Assembly: GCF_037038585.1 (NCBI RefSeq)
Contig: NC_092524.1
Coordinates: 43,405,001-43,469,000, forward strand
Reading direction: 5' to 3'
DNA from: Patagioenas fasciata
Lineage: Eukaryota; Chordata; Aves; Columbiformes; Columbidae
Length of the DNA stretch: 64,000 bases
Shown: positions 38,801 through 49,415 of the stretch, in pieces
Numbering within the stretch: position 1 is the first letter of the stretch
How the letters are laid out: the number at the start of each line of letters is the position of its first letter
Program-made: the position numbers and the translations under genes
Notes under the pieces: model-generated
What the model was told of the DNA's origin: nothing
Database searches by the model: none
Seen by the model: the letters and a program-made list of their open reading frames with translations, nothing else

Positions 38801-40958
38801 GATGCATTTTTAAACACCTATTTCCGATGACTCAATCTAAACCCCAAGAGATATCACTATTAAAAGACTAACAAAAAGCCACTTGCAGGGCTCTCAGGTT
38901 GTTTTTTTTTTCCTCATTCCTCATAATTTTTTTTTTCAACTTTATCTAGGGTACAAATGGTTCAATTATTATCACCCTGTTTAAACAGAAGCGTAATTCA
39001 TCAGCTGTCTCTAAATGGTATTTAAACTGCCTGTGACCCCCAGCTTGCACAGAAAAAGCTTACTGTTCTATGGCAAGGAGGAGATGATCCCCCCAACATG
39101 ACAATAAAGCAGACTGCACTGGGAGAACAACCTGGTAGCCTTATGATTCATTTACTATCCAAATTTAATGTTTAAATCCCTGCCAGCAGTCTTACTTAAA
39201 AAGGAAAACTTACTCTGCTTTGTAATTATCACCCTTTGAACCACCTCTTCACTAGATCAACTGTATGAAAAGGACACATTGCAGAAACTTTCTTCTAGAA
39301 ATTCAAACTCTAGCAACACATAAAACTTTATTAATGAAATTATTCCATCTTTAACAAAGTATAATTAAAAAGAAGAAATGCTGAAAAAGACTATACCCAA
39401 ATTAGCAAATTGAATTCAAGTATATGATTTCAATTAAGCCCACTCCAGCATAACACCAGTGTCTGGAGACCGCGGTTATTCTTTTTTTTCTCAACAAAAC
39501 GTAGACAGCTAACAAAAGTTGGTGTACCAAAGCCCTTCTATAAAACGTTCCATAACTAAAAATCATGCTTAACATTCCTAATGCCACAGCACAGAAGGGC
39601 CTCCCCCCACAGCCAGACAACTAAATCCCTTTCTCAGCAGTAGATACGTATCAATCACAGTAGCAGTTTGCAAAGAAACATCACAGTACCAATATAGTCC
39701 GCGGGCAGCAGGAATCGATGCTACATTACTTCAAAAAGAGTGTGTTAACTTATTGTTATCTCCATATATACTTAAAATACTCACATACAACCACCCCCAA
39801 AACACCTACCTATGTTTAGATAGTCGGTTATTAATAAGCAGAGGCATTAATTTAGTGGGAGACTCCTACCAACTTCAGGAAAGCTGGGGTTCACCTAGGA
39901 AGTTTAAGACCCACTGTTTATAGCTTCAAGATGACAACAGAGTTTTTAACCAAATACACGTGAAGTTCTTAAATACAAAGGGGGGGAAAACACCTTTCTC
40001 GTGAGTGTGCATTTGAGAAAGTTAAATAAACCTAAAAGACAAAAATTTAGTTGTACAATTTAGGTATAATTCCTGATTTCAATAGAAGTTGCATAAAAGA
40101 TATAACAGTATCTATTCTCACTAAGCCATTAAAAAAAAAAATCACAATTCTTCGGTCAAGTACCATTTTTTGCCTTTTGGAAAGGTCTGAGGAAAGCAAG
40201 CAGCACTGACAAACACACTAACTCCTCAAAGAAAGTTTTGCATCAAAGCTCTGCTTTTAAACTTTTATTTTTTAAACAACAACAGAAAAAATCCTCCACT
40301 TAGGAAAGTTAGGTTGTCACCATCTTACATTTCTGAATACAAAACTGAAAAAAATCCCTATTAAAAAAACAAAAGACAGGACTCCAGCCAAGTATTCAGC
40401 TACTTATTGCTGTAGTTGTAACTCAAGTCCATTTAAACCCCTGTATTTTGGTCATTTGTAGCAAGAACACATTTGGAACGCTAGCAGCAATAGAAAACCC
40501 CCTTAAAACCTAGACATAGTTACACTGTTGAGTGAAAATTAGCAGAAACCATAACCATTGGAACATAATAAATCATCCTGTAAAAGTACAATTTAATTGG
40601 TACCTAGAAAAACAGGTCTGGTTTAAAATGCTATCCCAAAGCCTTACATGGGCCTATGTCAGCAAAGAAAAGTCCTTTTTTCCCCACTCGATAAGCCCCC
40701 AAACCACAGCACCACTCCAAACAAAACAAATGCAGCCTCCACTCCATCTCAACGCCTCATCTCCTCCGCCCTCCTCCACCAGGTGGAATACAGAAACTTG
40801 AAATAATCACTAATTCCAAGTTTAGGTGATACGCACAAATATACTGTTGAACAAAGTTTGGACAGCAAACGGTACACCTGAGTTCAGTCATACAAACTAA
40901 CTTTTGTAAATAGAATTAGATGAATATATCCATGTCTCTAATACGAATCTAGATGTAT

Positions 40959-40964
40959 TTTATT
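40959..40964 (-). terminator. candidate SPTSSA polyadenylation signal
   Basis: The first AATAAA downstream of the SPTSSA stop codon on the minus strand. It would give a 3' UTR of roughly 450 nt. Further AATAAA motifs at 40,264-40,269 and 39,327-39,332 would give longer UTRs; which is used cannot be told from sequence. Confidence 0.35.
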
Positions 40965-41399
40965 ACAAAACGCATTAATAGAAATATCCAGGCAAATACA
41001 TACCATACAATAGCAAAAGCTTTAAGCCCCATTTAATAAGATGACTTTCTGATTAAAAATAGAAGGCAATTAAGATTTACTCAAAATTACAATTAAGAAA
41101 AGCTTTCACAGTGCAATATTGAAACTGTCACAAAGTTAAGAAAATACTGATATCAAAGTACAATCACAATGTTAAAGTAGACAAAACTACTATACAAGGG
41201 CATATCTTGCAAAATTAAAAGGAATGAACACAACATAGGGGACATCTCACGTCCCTGCTCTACACATCTCACTTCTAGTCTTCAGAGTCATAATTGTGTC
41301 TTTCTGACATTGGTAGAAATCTTGTTAAACCTAAGAGGTTCATTCGTTGTTGACCAGATTTCAGAGCCCGATTACTTCTTGAAATTATGTTCTTCATCT

Positions 41400-41503
41400 T
41401 CACTGCACAATCTCAAAGTAGTGCAATATCGCCATGATGTGCTGAGGCATGAACACATAGCCCGTGTACAGCGCCATTCCAACAATGGAAACTAGCATGG
41501 AAT
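41400..41503 (-). CDS. SPTSSA: SPTSSA coding exon 2 (last)
   Basis: Starts after the acceptor CTGTAATTCAG and completes Asn35. It encodes SMLVSIVGMALYTGY, then VFMPQHIMAILHYFEIVQ and a TGA stop at 41,400-41,402. These 33 residues appear identical to the human protein. Confidence 0.98.
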
Positions 41504-44500
41504 CTGAATTACAGTTGAGGAAAAAGCATTTAAAATCGGAAGTGAATTACACATCACATCACTATAGCATCAAAACTTTCCTGGTAACTACCTTACGACA
41601 TTACATTTTTAAATCAGACATAGTCAATTGTATTCAGCAATTGTAGCTGCAGGATGAACCAGCTGAACACTGAAAACGAGAACACTGGTAGGAGATGAAT
41701 TGTGGAAGGATGCCTTGCAACTTATTCACTGCCTTGTCATGCACACAGAGGACAGGGTGGAGGAGAAACAGAAAACGGACATCGAGAAGATACATGTTTT
41801 TACAAGCAACTTCCTAGGTGTTAAGCAAGTTTTGCAACCAAGCAGAAAAAAGTCAACCATTGCAAAAAATAAAATAAACAAACCAGCAAAAACCCACATA
41901 CACCACCACACCAAACCAAACACACAATCATATGAGCAGCTGCATTGAGTATAAGTTCTTATTCGTGGACAACCTGCCCATTTTTAAACAGACAGCATTA
42001 GATACTGAGTTCAACTTGTCAGAACAGTATGACTCAATAGATTTAATTTATGCTACACAAAACACATCTGGTGTGAAAGTTGTACTGTTAGCGTAATCAG
42101 GTCAGGAAACCATTTCTAGCTGCCAGCGTCCTCCAGGTTTTAAGTCACTACATCATCTGGTTTATTTCTCCACCTGCATGTTATGCTCAGACCCTGTTCA
42201 TGGGCAAGCAGCTCAATTTATGTGTTGTTTGGCAGTGCTTAGGAAAAAGAAACAGCAAGGGGAGTGAAAAGTGTGTGTAACGTAGTGACATGCACCTTTC
42301 TAACTATTTCACTCACAAAACCTCAGAGCATCAGTATGGCTCTGAGTCAAGCATCTGCACTTAAGCAAACAGACACCCATTGCTACTACAAACACTACAT
42401 TACTGCACTACCAAACAAACTTCACATGAAGCTATCTGCTAAACAATCTTCAAATGACCACTTTATGAGTTGAACTCCTAACCAGGACCTTTTGTAAAAC
42501 TTAGAGAAGCAAGTAGAGAAGTGGAACGACACCTTCAAATCTATACATACAACTGGACTTTTGTCAAACTCTAGGGTTTCTGAAGCTGTGCCTAAGGAAA
42601 TTATGGCATTCAAAGTTTAAGGTTCCAGAAATTCAGAAGTACCCAAAATTAACAATAACCTGTTGATTTAACCCAACTACCTGCAGAGATTCAGTAAACT
42701 TATACAGAGACACTATAAAAAGCACTGGAGATAAACAAGCATGATAACACCCACCAGCAGTACTCAGTTTCCACAGGGGAAACCAGCTGAGCTGCACACG
42801 CTCTGCATCTTCAAGAAATCAAGTCACAACAGCACACATGTAAACAAATGCTCTATGACCGACATCTCCATGGTAGAGCAGAGGTATTAGCTGTACTTAC
42901 TAGAGCACACTAGCTGCTTGGTGTTATTTTTAGTCCCAGAAGACTATACAGTAAGAGATACTAAAATGAAGGTCAACTCATAACTCCACGTTTCCACACC
43001 AGTGCTCACTTCTGATTCTGGAGCACGAGCAGCAGCCGGACAAGCAGCAGCAGCGCACACCAACAACTCCCACGGCCACTGTGTCTCCACAACACCTGGC
43101 AGCAAAAGCGGCCAGTTTGAGGGACAAAAAACAATTTTGCTGACTCGAGATCGCAAGCAATAACTTGTGCCACTTGTAAGTTAAGTAGCAGTTACTTAAC
43201 TGCAATATGAGCATGTTAAAAAAGTAAACATGCACACACACACTTTAAGTATTTTTTTGCACAAGCTAAAAAGCTGCATAGTTAATACAAAAGAAAAAAA
43301 TACTTATGACTAATACAGTTACAAAGAAAGCAAAGACAAAGTTTCCTCAGTGATAGAGACGTGGCATAAAAAGAGGAAGGTATGTTAGCAAGGGGCACAT
43401 TTTGAAGGTAAGAACCCCTACTTAAACAATGGTCACACTAAGTCTGTGAATACTTGAAAATACTAAGGTATGTCCACTTCTACAGACTTTACACATGAAA
43501 AATAATGTCTGATCATACAGCTGTAACTTTGACAGCCACTTTATCTAACAAATGTGAGTTCCTTTACAAAAACTGACCAGTATCTCAGTAAAAGCAGCTT
43601 CTCACTACTACTTACACCCTCCTCTTTGTTAATATTTTGATTAATTTCTCTCTTTGCCTCTCAGCATTAACTGGAGAAGGCTCAGGGTCATTCACAGGAG
43701 ACATCATTTTAAGTTGAGATCAAAATAGCCACATTTAAAAGATAAATAGTTGTGATACCATAAGAACACCTGCGAGAACATACTGACTGTGTGAAAGGGC
43801 TGGGTAAAGAAGCAAACCTATAAATAGTCTTTATACAGATACCTTCACATAAGCGTCTATCAATCTCTTTCACTCCAAAACAGACAAACGAATTTACCAG
43901 CCTGAGGATTAAATACTCATCTAATAAAAGTCATAAATAAAAAAGAAAAAGCACCATGCAGACGTAAGCTTGCAAGGGTTTGCAGCATGCACATTTCCAT
44001 TCCGCTAGGCAAAAACAGAAAAGAATTCGTGAAATACACCTGTGCTGAGCAGAGAGCTTGAGATTTCAGTGCAAAAAGCAGGAAAAAGAACTACCATAAC
44101 ACTACAGGAGAAAAATCAAAGGGGAAATAACTTCGAGACACAAACTGAAGCCCGAGCACGAACCGCCAGGCGCCCAGTGACAGGACGGGCATCACCAGTA
44201 TGCGGGTTATTGCCCAGCTCGGCTGCACCCGAGTTTGTGATACCGAGGAGCCCGAGTCCCCGCCTGCCAGGAGGGGACGAGCCGGTCCCGGGCGGCGGCG
44301 GCCGCCGCTCCCCTTCCCGCCGCGGGGCGAGAGCAGAGCAGCTGCCCCCGGGCCGGCCCCGCCCGGTTCTCCTCCCACCGCCCCTCGGCCTCACCCCAGA
44401 AAGCCCCGCCGGCGCCCAGCCGCCCTCAGCGCGACACGGCCCAGCCGCTTCCCCGGCACCAGGTGGCCCGTCCGGCACCGCACCCGCCGGGGAGGCAGCA

Positions 44501-44717
44501 GCACGGCCGGCGGTGCCCCCGCACCCGCCCCGGAGCCGCCGCCGAGCAGGACGCGGCAGGGGGAGCGCAGACCCGGCCCCAGCACCGCGCACAGGCCCCG
44601 CGGCGGAAGGATACTGAAGACGGTCCGCTCCCAGGGCTCCAGCATGTAGAGCGCGGTGACCAGCAGGTACTGGTAGTACAGCCACGACATCTGCTTCCAG
44701 GCCGAGCCCAGCGCCAT
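41400..44717 (-). CDS. SPTSSA: serine palmitoyltransferase small subunit A
   Basis: Two coding exons, joined 44,717-44,615 and 41,503-41,400, encode 68 residues with no frame conflict (human is 71). The product is the small ER-membrane subunit that binds the SPTLC1/SPTLC2 heterodimer and strongly activates condensation of serine with palmitoyl-CoA, the first step of sphingolipid synthesis. The protein reads MALGSAWKQMSW, then the near-invariant YYQYLLVTALYMLEPWERTV segment, a hydrophobic membrane segment (about residues 38-56) and the C-terminal HYFEIVQ. Met25 matches human Met28, the residue reported to set palmitoyl-CoA preference. The start is the first ATG in frame, with G at -3 and +4; human has three extra N-terminal residues. 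The intron is 3.1 kb with GT/AG ends. The first exon lies in a CpG island. Confidence 0.98.
41504..44614 (-). other. SPTSSA intron 1
   Basis: 3,111 bp with GT/AG ends. An A/C-rich low-complexity stretch lies at 41,865-41,930 and a small CpG-containing patch near 43,020-43,080. No other exon or mobile element was recognised. Confidence 0.85.
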
Positions 44718-45015
44718 GGCGCGCCACACGCTCTCGCCGCCCGCCAGCGGCGCTGCGCCGGGCCAGGCCGAGCCGAGACGGGGCGGGGGCAGCGCGGGGC
44801 CCGCCCTCCCGCTGCGGCCAGGCCCCGCCCCGCGCCCGGGCGCCGCTGCCCCGACAGGGAGGCGCAGCGGCCTGTGGAGAGAGGGGGGATAGCGCTGAGC
44901 TTGTCCCCGCGGCGGGTCTCATCCAGCGCTGGGTGCCGGGGCATGGCGGGCCACTCACCGGCACCCGCACCGCCCCACCCGCAGAACGGCACAGTCCAGC
45001 GGCGTGCGGCGGTCT
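44220..45015 (-). promoter_or_regulatory. CpG island promoter of SPTSSA
   Basis: Very CpG-dense sequence spans the first coding exon and its upstream side. GC boxes of the Sp1 type are visible at 44,780-44,789 and 44,823-44,831. No TATA box is apparent at the expected place, as in many housekeeping promoters. Long open frames on both strands here (up to 284 codons) come from GC richness and are not genes. The transcription start is probably between about 44,720 and 44,880; this is inferred. Confidence 0.85.
44615..44717 (-). CDS. SPTSSA: SPTSSA coding exon 1
   Basis: Encodes residues 1-34 plus the first base of Asn35. The donor is A|GTATCC. No ATG precedes 44,717 in this frame before the CpG-rich leader, which supports this start. 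Confidence 0.97.
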
Positions 45016-47477
45016 GTGTCCGGTCTCATTAAATTACAGGGCTGACTGTGAACTTGGGGTAAACTCTGAGTCATACCGAGGAGATAATGCTGCAGCTTAT
45101 TTTCTGTCATCCTATTTAACTCAAATTGACTTTCTGGGAATTACAAAAGACCCGAAGACTGAGCTCGGCAGGGCCTGCGGGAAGCACAGTGAAAACGCTC
45201 TGTAGGAGCCTACGGTGTCTTCAGTTGTCAAAGCCCACCCAGTACCGGGGCCTAGATAGAGACCTCCCCATCAGCCAGCTCTGATGAGATCAATACCATA
45301 TGGGATGATATGCAATACCATATGCATGATATGGGAAAAGCGAAGAGGCAATGGATGAACTGTTAGCTGTAACTGTTGGTAACTTTGCACTTCCCTGGGG
45401 CACTTGGGGCCAGATGCCAGTGGGTGTGGCACACCCCTTTCCTGAGTGCCCATCAGCTCAAGATAAGGAGAAATTCAGCCTGGGACTGCACGATTAGAAA
45501 GGCTGTTGGCAGCTTATGCTGGCAATCTATCTTAGAAGGCACTAGTTGAAAATCTGCTGGAAGGGGACATAGGTGGCAATTGGGCACTGTGACTAAGCGG
45601 AGCACGAGGTGCAGCCTGTACACACCAGGGCCAGTCCACTGACCAGCACCTCACACACCAAGTGTGCCCAACAGATTAGAAACTGGTATCGACCCAATAT
45701 GCTCTCCCTGGTTAGTAAATCAATTTGCAATTAGGTCACTCAGCAGTGCAATTCTGCTCTTGCAGCCCCCCTGCCCCTACCCTCACCTGTGCTATTAGTA
45801 CAATGAAAAACAAGGAAATAGTCACAGGAGGATAAACATACAAGTTATTTACACAGCTGCAAAATACAACTACAGTACCAGGAGATAACTGTCAAAAAGA
45901 AAGCCAGCTGGCAGAGAAAGCTGAATGCTCTACTAGTTTGTGTGACAGAATCTGAAAAGGATTTAATTCAACCAGAAGACACGTAGACACACTTTATCCA
46001 TGCAGATTTATTTCAGCACAAGAAGAGAGCATTCACATGATTAATAACCCCACACAACTGGTTACAGGAGCTGTTGCCCCTACCCAAGACCACTGTTGCT
46101 TGTTGCAATTGCTGCTGAAGGAGTTTTGTGTTGACATTGCTGCTTGAAAAAGCAGTGGTAATCATGAAAGCTTCCTTTTTACATAAACACGTACAAAGTT
46201 CAAGGACAAGCAGGATGTTCAGTGCAATTAAAGCATTAGTCCCATTCAAAGCTGCAAAAACATTATCAACATGGGGCAAACAAGTCCCAGTCCTGCCTGC
46301 TCCAATGCTTCCTAAGAAGCAGCTATGTGATTCAAGTGAGAGGGCAAGCAAGAAGCAGCAGCAAGAAAGTACCTGAAATGCAAGGCTGAGGCATGCCAGC
46401 TTCAACATCTCCTGCTCCATCTGCCCTAAGCTACCAGGTGGTGCCCGAGCCCCTTACGCCTTTGCAGTGCCATGCATACTCACGAGACAGTTTTTTGCTA
46501 GTTAGCCCCTTAGGAAAATTGACAGTGTTCCTCTGTATGGAGTTTTCCCTCTCTCCCATTCTACCCCTGCTTAGGACCTGCCACCACTTATTGTTCCTCC
46601 TGCTGCCTCCACATCAACACTTGAGCCCTTGAACTACCTTCCTGCATGCTCATGTTTCCAGTAGCTCAGTGCAAAGACCCTTGACGTGGTGCTTCTCAGA
46701 ACCTCCACGCTCCACCTGGAACATGGAGACAGCTACACGAAGGCCAGCATGCCCTACAGCATGGACTGTACCCTCCATCACACCTGCTTCTCCATACTTC
46801 TACTAAGAACAAAGAGTTCTTCGTATGTTCAGCATTTTCCATGTACACCTCCTGGCTCATGGCACACAGCAACCATTTATCCCACTTCAGATGATGCCGC
46901 GGTTATGCAAGTCAGGCACTCCACGCATCAGACTGGCTGTAGGTGACAAAGACAAGGCTGTGATCTTACCTCAGGCAGATCCTGAGCCTCAAAACAAGTA
47001 TGGCTCATTTTTGATTGCAGGCTGCCCGTGCAGAGGAAGGTACACTGTACTAGCCAAGCAAGCATTCAGCAGCTGCCTCAACAGCTCTCTGCTTCGTCAA
47101 GCAGAGGTTAAGCTTCTGCTGACTTGAAAATAGGAAGTCAGCATTCTCCTCATGTAATCGTGACAGAAGTACCAATGTATTTGTTTCTTTCCAATTTCAT
47201 GTACCACTGTGTGGAATGAGTAGATTAGTAAAATACAGCACCAGGGACTACAAAAGGTAACCAAAGAGTCACAAGATTTTATTATAATCTAAGGCACAAA
47301 ATAAGTATATTCTTTGGATCTCTCCCTCCCGAGTTTAAATATTTCTGACAATTCCTCAAAGCACATATAAATTATTCCTAGTACTATTAAAAGAAAAAGC
47401 ATAAAGATGGGATTTTTTTTTCAGAAAGACCCTTGTTCAAAGTGAAGTGTTAAAAAATAACAAGCTATAAAGAGGAG
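45016..47477. other. intergenic, upstream of SPTSSA
   Basis: No confirmed gene. The segment 45.6-47.1 kb is GC-richer than its surroundings and holds a 135-codon minus-strand frame (46,013-46,420) with AATAAA immediately after its stop codon. A 22-bp near-tandem repeat of CAATACCATATG blocks lies at 45,291-45,336. I do not recognise any protein family here. Confidence 0.5.
46007..46420 (-). other. unassigned open frame with adjacent AATAAA
   Basis: A 135-codon minus-strand frame (46,420-46,013) ends in TGA, with AATAAA at 46,012-46,007 directly behind it. The translation is Leu/Ala/Cys-rich with a Gln-rich LLQQQLQQA segment and no recognised domain. It could be a 3' exon of an unannotated transcript, a decayed transposon gene, or chance. 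No convincing upstream exon was found. Confidence 0.2.
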
Positions 47478-48144
47478 TGTCGAGGGTTAAGATTGCGGGG
47501 TGACAATCAAACCCTGGCAGATGTATTGTTAACCTCCTCTCGCCCCCACCTCCTCCATTTGCCTCTCCCTCTCCCCCCTTCCCACTAAGGACAGGCAATC
47601 GAGAGGGAAAGAAGGACAGAGAGAAGAGAGTTGGAAAAATTAAAGGTGTTTTACTAATGCTACTAATAAGAATAGAGAAAATAATACAAAATATACAAAA
47701 CCAATCTTGAAAGTCTCAGTAACTGCAGAGCCAGCACCCAAAGTCCTGGATTGGACTCTGTAGCCAACCGGAGCTGGATTCAGTCTCTCACTAGGCCTCA
47801 GTTCGCAGGGACGACCAGCAAGGTCCTCTCCTAATGTCAGCCATGAGGAAGAAGGAAAAGGGAGAAAGGCAAAAAGGGACGAGATCCTCGTGATCTCCCA
47901 CTTTGATATGAAATATTCACGTGAATGGAATGTTATACACCGTTGGTCAGTCTCTTGGTCACCGGTTTCTCGTTGCCCCTCTCGCGAGATGTCCATCCGT
48001 GCTTATCAATAAGTTTGCATTCCATTGCTAGGTTTAACCAAAACATGTGTCTGGTTCTCCAGGAAAATGCAGCTAATATGAAGGCTTTAGCTGACAGGCA
48101 AAATTCACTAAAAGAGAAACTTGTTTTTTAACAAAACCAGGACA
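47478..48144 (-). mobile_element. solo LTR of an endogenous retrovirus (ERVL-like)
   Basis: A 667-bp LTR in minus orientation, with termini TGTC...GACA. On the plus strand it begins TGTCGAGG at 47,478 and ends CCAGGACA at 48,144. It is flanked by a perfect 5-bp target-site duplication AGGAG (47,473-47,477 and 48,145-48,149). Five-base duplication and the terminal sequences fit ERVL-type avian LTRs. No internal gag, pol or env sequence is attached, so this is a solo LTR left by recombination between the two LTRs of a provirus. The intact duplication and clean ends suggest a moderately recent insertion. It contains a perfect TCTCGCGAGA palindrome (47,980-47,989). Confidence 0.94.
47980..47989. 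promoter_or_regulatory. TCTCGCGAGA palindrome (BANP-type motif) in the LTR
   Basis: A perfect 10-bp palindrome within the solo LTR. This motif is known as a strong CpG-island promoter element bound by BANP when unmethylated. Whether it is active here is unknown. Confidence 0.7.
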
Positions 48145-48581
48145 AGGAGACATTACTTACTAATAAAAATCAAGAGGTCACCTCTTGGGAGGTGCCTGGA
48201 GGAAGAGAGAGATCCAATGGTATCATTGCAGCGGTTTCATAGACTAAGCAAGATGTCTAAATATCAAGTAGCAGAAGTTCTTTATGCTTCCATAAAGAAG
48301 CTGTAAAGAAACAGAAAAAGCATACAAACTACGTCTGTGGTCATAGATCTGACCATAAATTTCTTCTTAAAATGTGTCCTTGTAAATAAAAAAAACCCAG
48401 AAAAAAATTTCCAGTATTTTCTTCATATACATATTTACATGAAAAACTCTTAACTGTGTTACTAAGCATTAATATGCTTATTTAAATTATCCATGCCAGC
48501 AAAGTCAGTATTGGCTAACCTTCCACTCTGTATAAATTAAAATTTCCATTTCTGAGACCTTAATGGGCCAAAAGCCAAATA

Positions 48582-48658
48582 CAAAGTGTTTCAAAAAGAT
48601 AGACTCAATTCAAATCAAGACTGCTTTGAAACTGGGTCCATCTTTTTGAAACGCCATG
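48582..48658. mobile_element. palindromic mariner-like MITE (about 77 bp)
   Basis: Two inverted arms of about 36 bp meet almost head to head. The left arm starts CAAAGTGTTTCAAAAAGAT (48,582). The right arm, read on the minus strand, starts CATGGCGTTTCAAAAAGATG (from 48,658). The arms share GTTTCAAAAAGAT exactly and remain similar to the centre. The left flank is TA, the mariner/Tc1 target; the right flank is CA, one change from TA. The termini resemble mariner inverted repeats of the CAGGGTGTTTCAAAA type. There is no coding capacity. Confidence 0.62.
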
Positions 48659-48822
48659 CATGATGGCAATTCCTTCCTTCTCAAACCTTCTTTATCAAAC
48701 CTACCTGTGTACACATCTACCAAGAACATCAGGCTAAAGAAGCCCAACATCCCAACAGAACTGTCTACTGCGTTCCATAGAAATGACCAATGCAGCTATG
48801 GAGAACCAGTTACTATACAGTA

Positions 48823-48828
48823 TTTATT
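48823..48828 (-). terminator. likely EAPP polyadenylation signal
   Basis: The first AATAAA after the EAPP stop codon on the minus strand. It implies a 3' UTR of roughly 345 nt with cleavage near 48,800. Confidence 0.55.
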
Positions 48829-49150
48829 CTAAGCAGCAATTCTAATACATATTGAGATAATGGATAGTATATTTACAGGGAATTATCATAATACACAGAT
48901 CTTACATTATATTTACAAAATTTTAAATCCTCAATGATGCAACTACCTGATGGTGTGAAACAATATTGCTCTCAAATGCAGGCAGTTAACTGTATTCCCT
49001 TCATAAACTTTGCAAAAATCCAACCATTATAAAGTTCTCTGATGAAAATGTACATTTAAAAGACCGTATTTAAAAATGTTAACATGTCTGCATTTCTGAT
49101 ACTTCATGCAGTCTTAAGCAGTGCAGGACTCCCCCCACTGCTTTTGCACA

Positions 49151-49415
49151 TTAGGAGTGGCTGGCTAGCACATTGAAGAAGTGAAAAACTTCATCTTTAT
49201 CCATTACTGCCACTTCAGTTGAGCATTCAGTACATAACACTGGATGATACACTTCCTCCTCTTCCTCATTTGATTGTATAGAAGTAGTCTCTTTGCTCTG
49301 CTTCATTTTCTTACTTCTTTTCTTTAGCTTTTTTCTGTATTTCAGAATTTCCTCTTTGTTAACAATGCAGTTCATCACAAACATTGCTCTATATTGAGTT
49401 TTGTAAGATTCATGT
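49151..49415 (-). CDS. EAPP: EAPP coding exon 6 (last)
   Basis: Begins after CTCCATAG. It encodes HESYKTQYRAMFVMNC, a Lys-rich segment, a run of five Glu, CTECSTEVAV and the C-terminal ASHS, with the stop TAA at 49,151-49,153. The Lys-rich linker is the least conserved part relative to human. Confidence 0.98.

Larger units (their letters stand above)
36916..41399. other. 3' flank / likely 3' UTR zone of SPTSSA
   Basis: No coding exon was recognised. At least the right-hand part (about 39.3-41.4 kb) probably belongs to the SPTSSA 3' UTR, because it directly follows the stop codon on the minus strand. Minus-strand AATAAA motifs lie at 40,959-40,964, 40,264-40,269 and 39,327-39,332. It also contains a TATG/CA microsatellite (38,431-38,470) and a small CpG-rich patch (38,595-38,800). 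Confidence 0.5.
47473..48149. repeat. 5-bp target-site duplication AGGAG around the solo LTR
   Basis: AGGAG at 47,473-47,477 and at 48,145-48,149 brackets the LTR exactly at its TG/CA ends. This fixes the element's limits and supports a single insertion followed by LTR-LTR recombination. Confidence 0.93.
48150..49150. other. EAPP 3' UTR and intergenic
   Basis: From 49,150 down to about 48,800 is the likely EAPP 3' UTR. Below it lie the palindromic mariner-like MITE and ordinary AT-rich sequence down to the LTR. Confidence 0.6.

Noticed and set aside
44042-44992. Long open frames on both strands (up to 284 codons) at the SPTSSA CpG island
   Set aside because: They arise from GC richness, overlap in several frames, are Arg/Pro/Ala/Gly-rich and have no domain. 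Only the first 34 codons of SPTSSA are real there.
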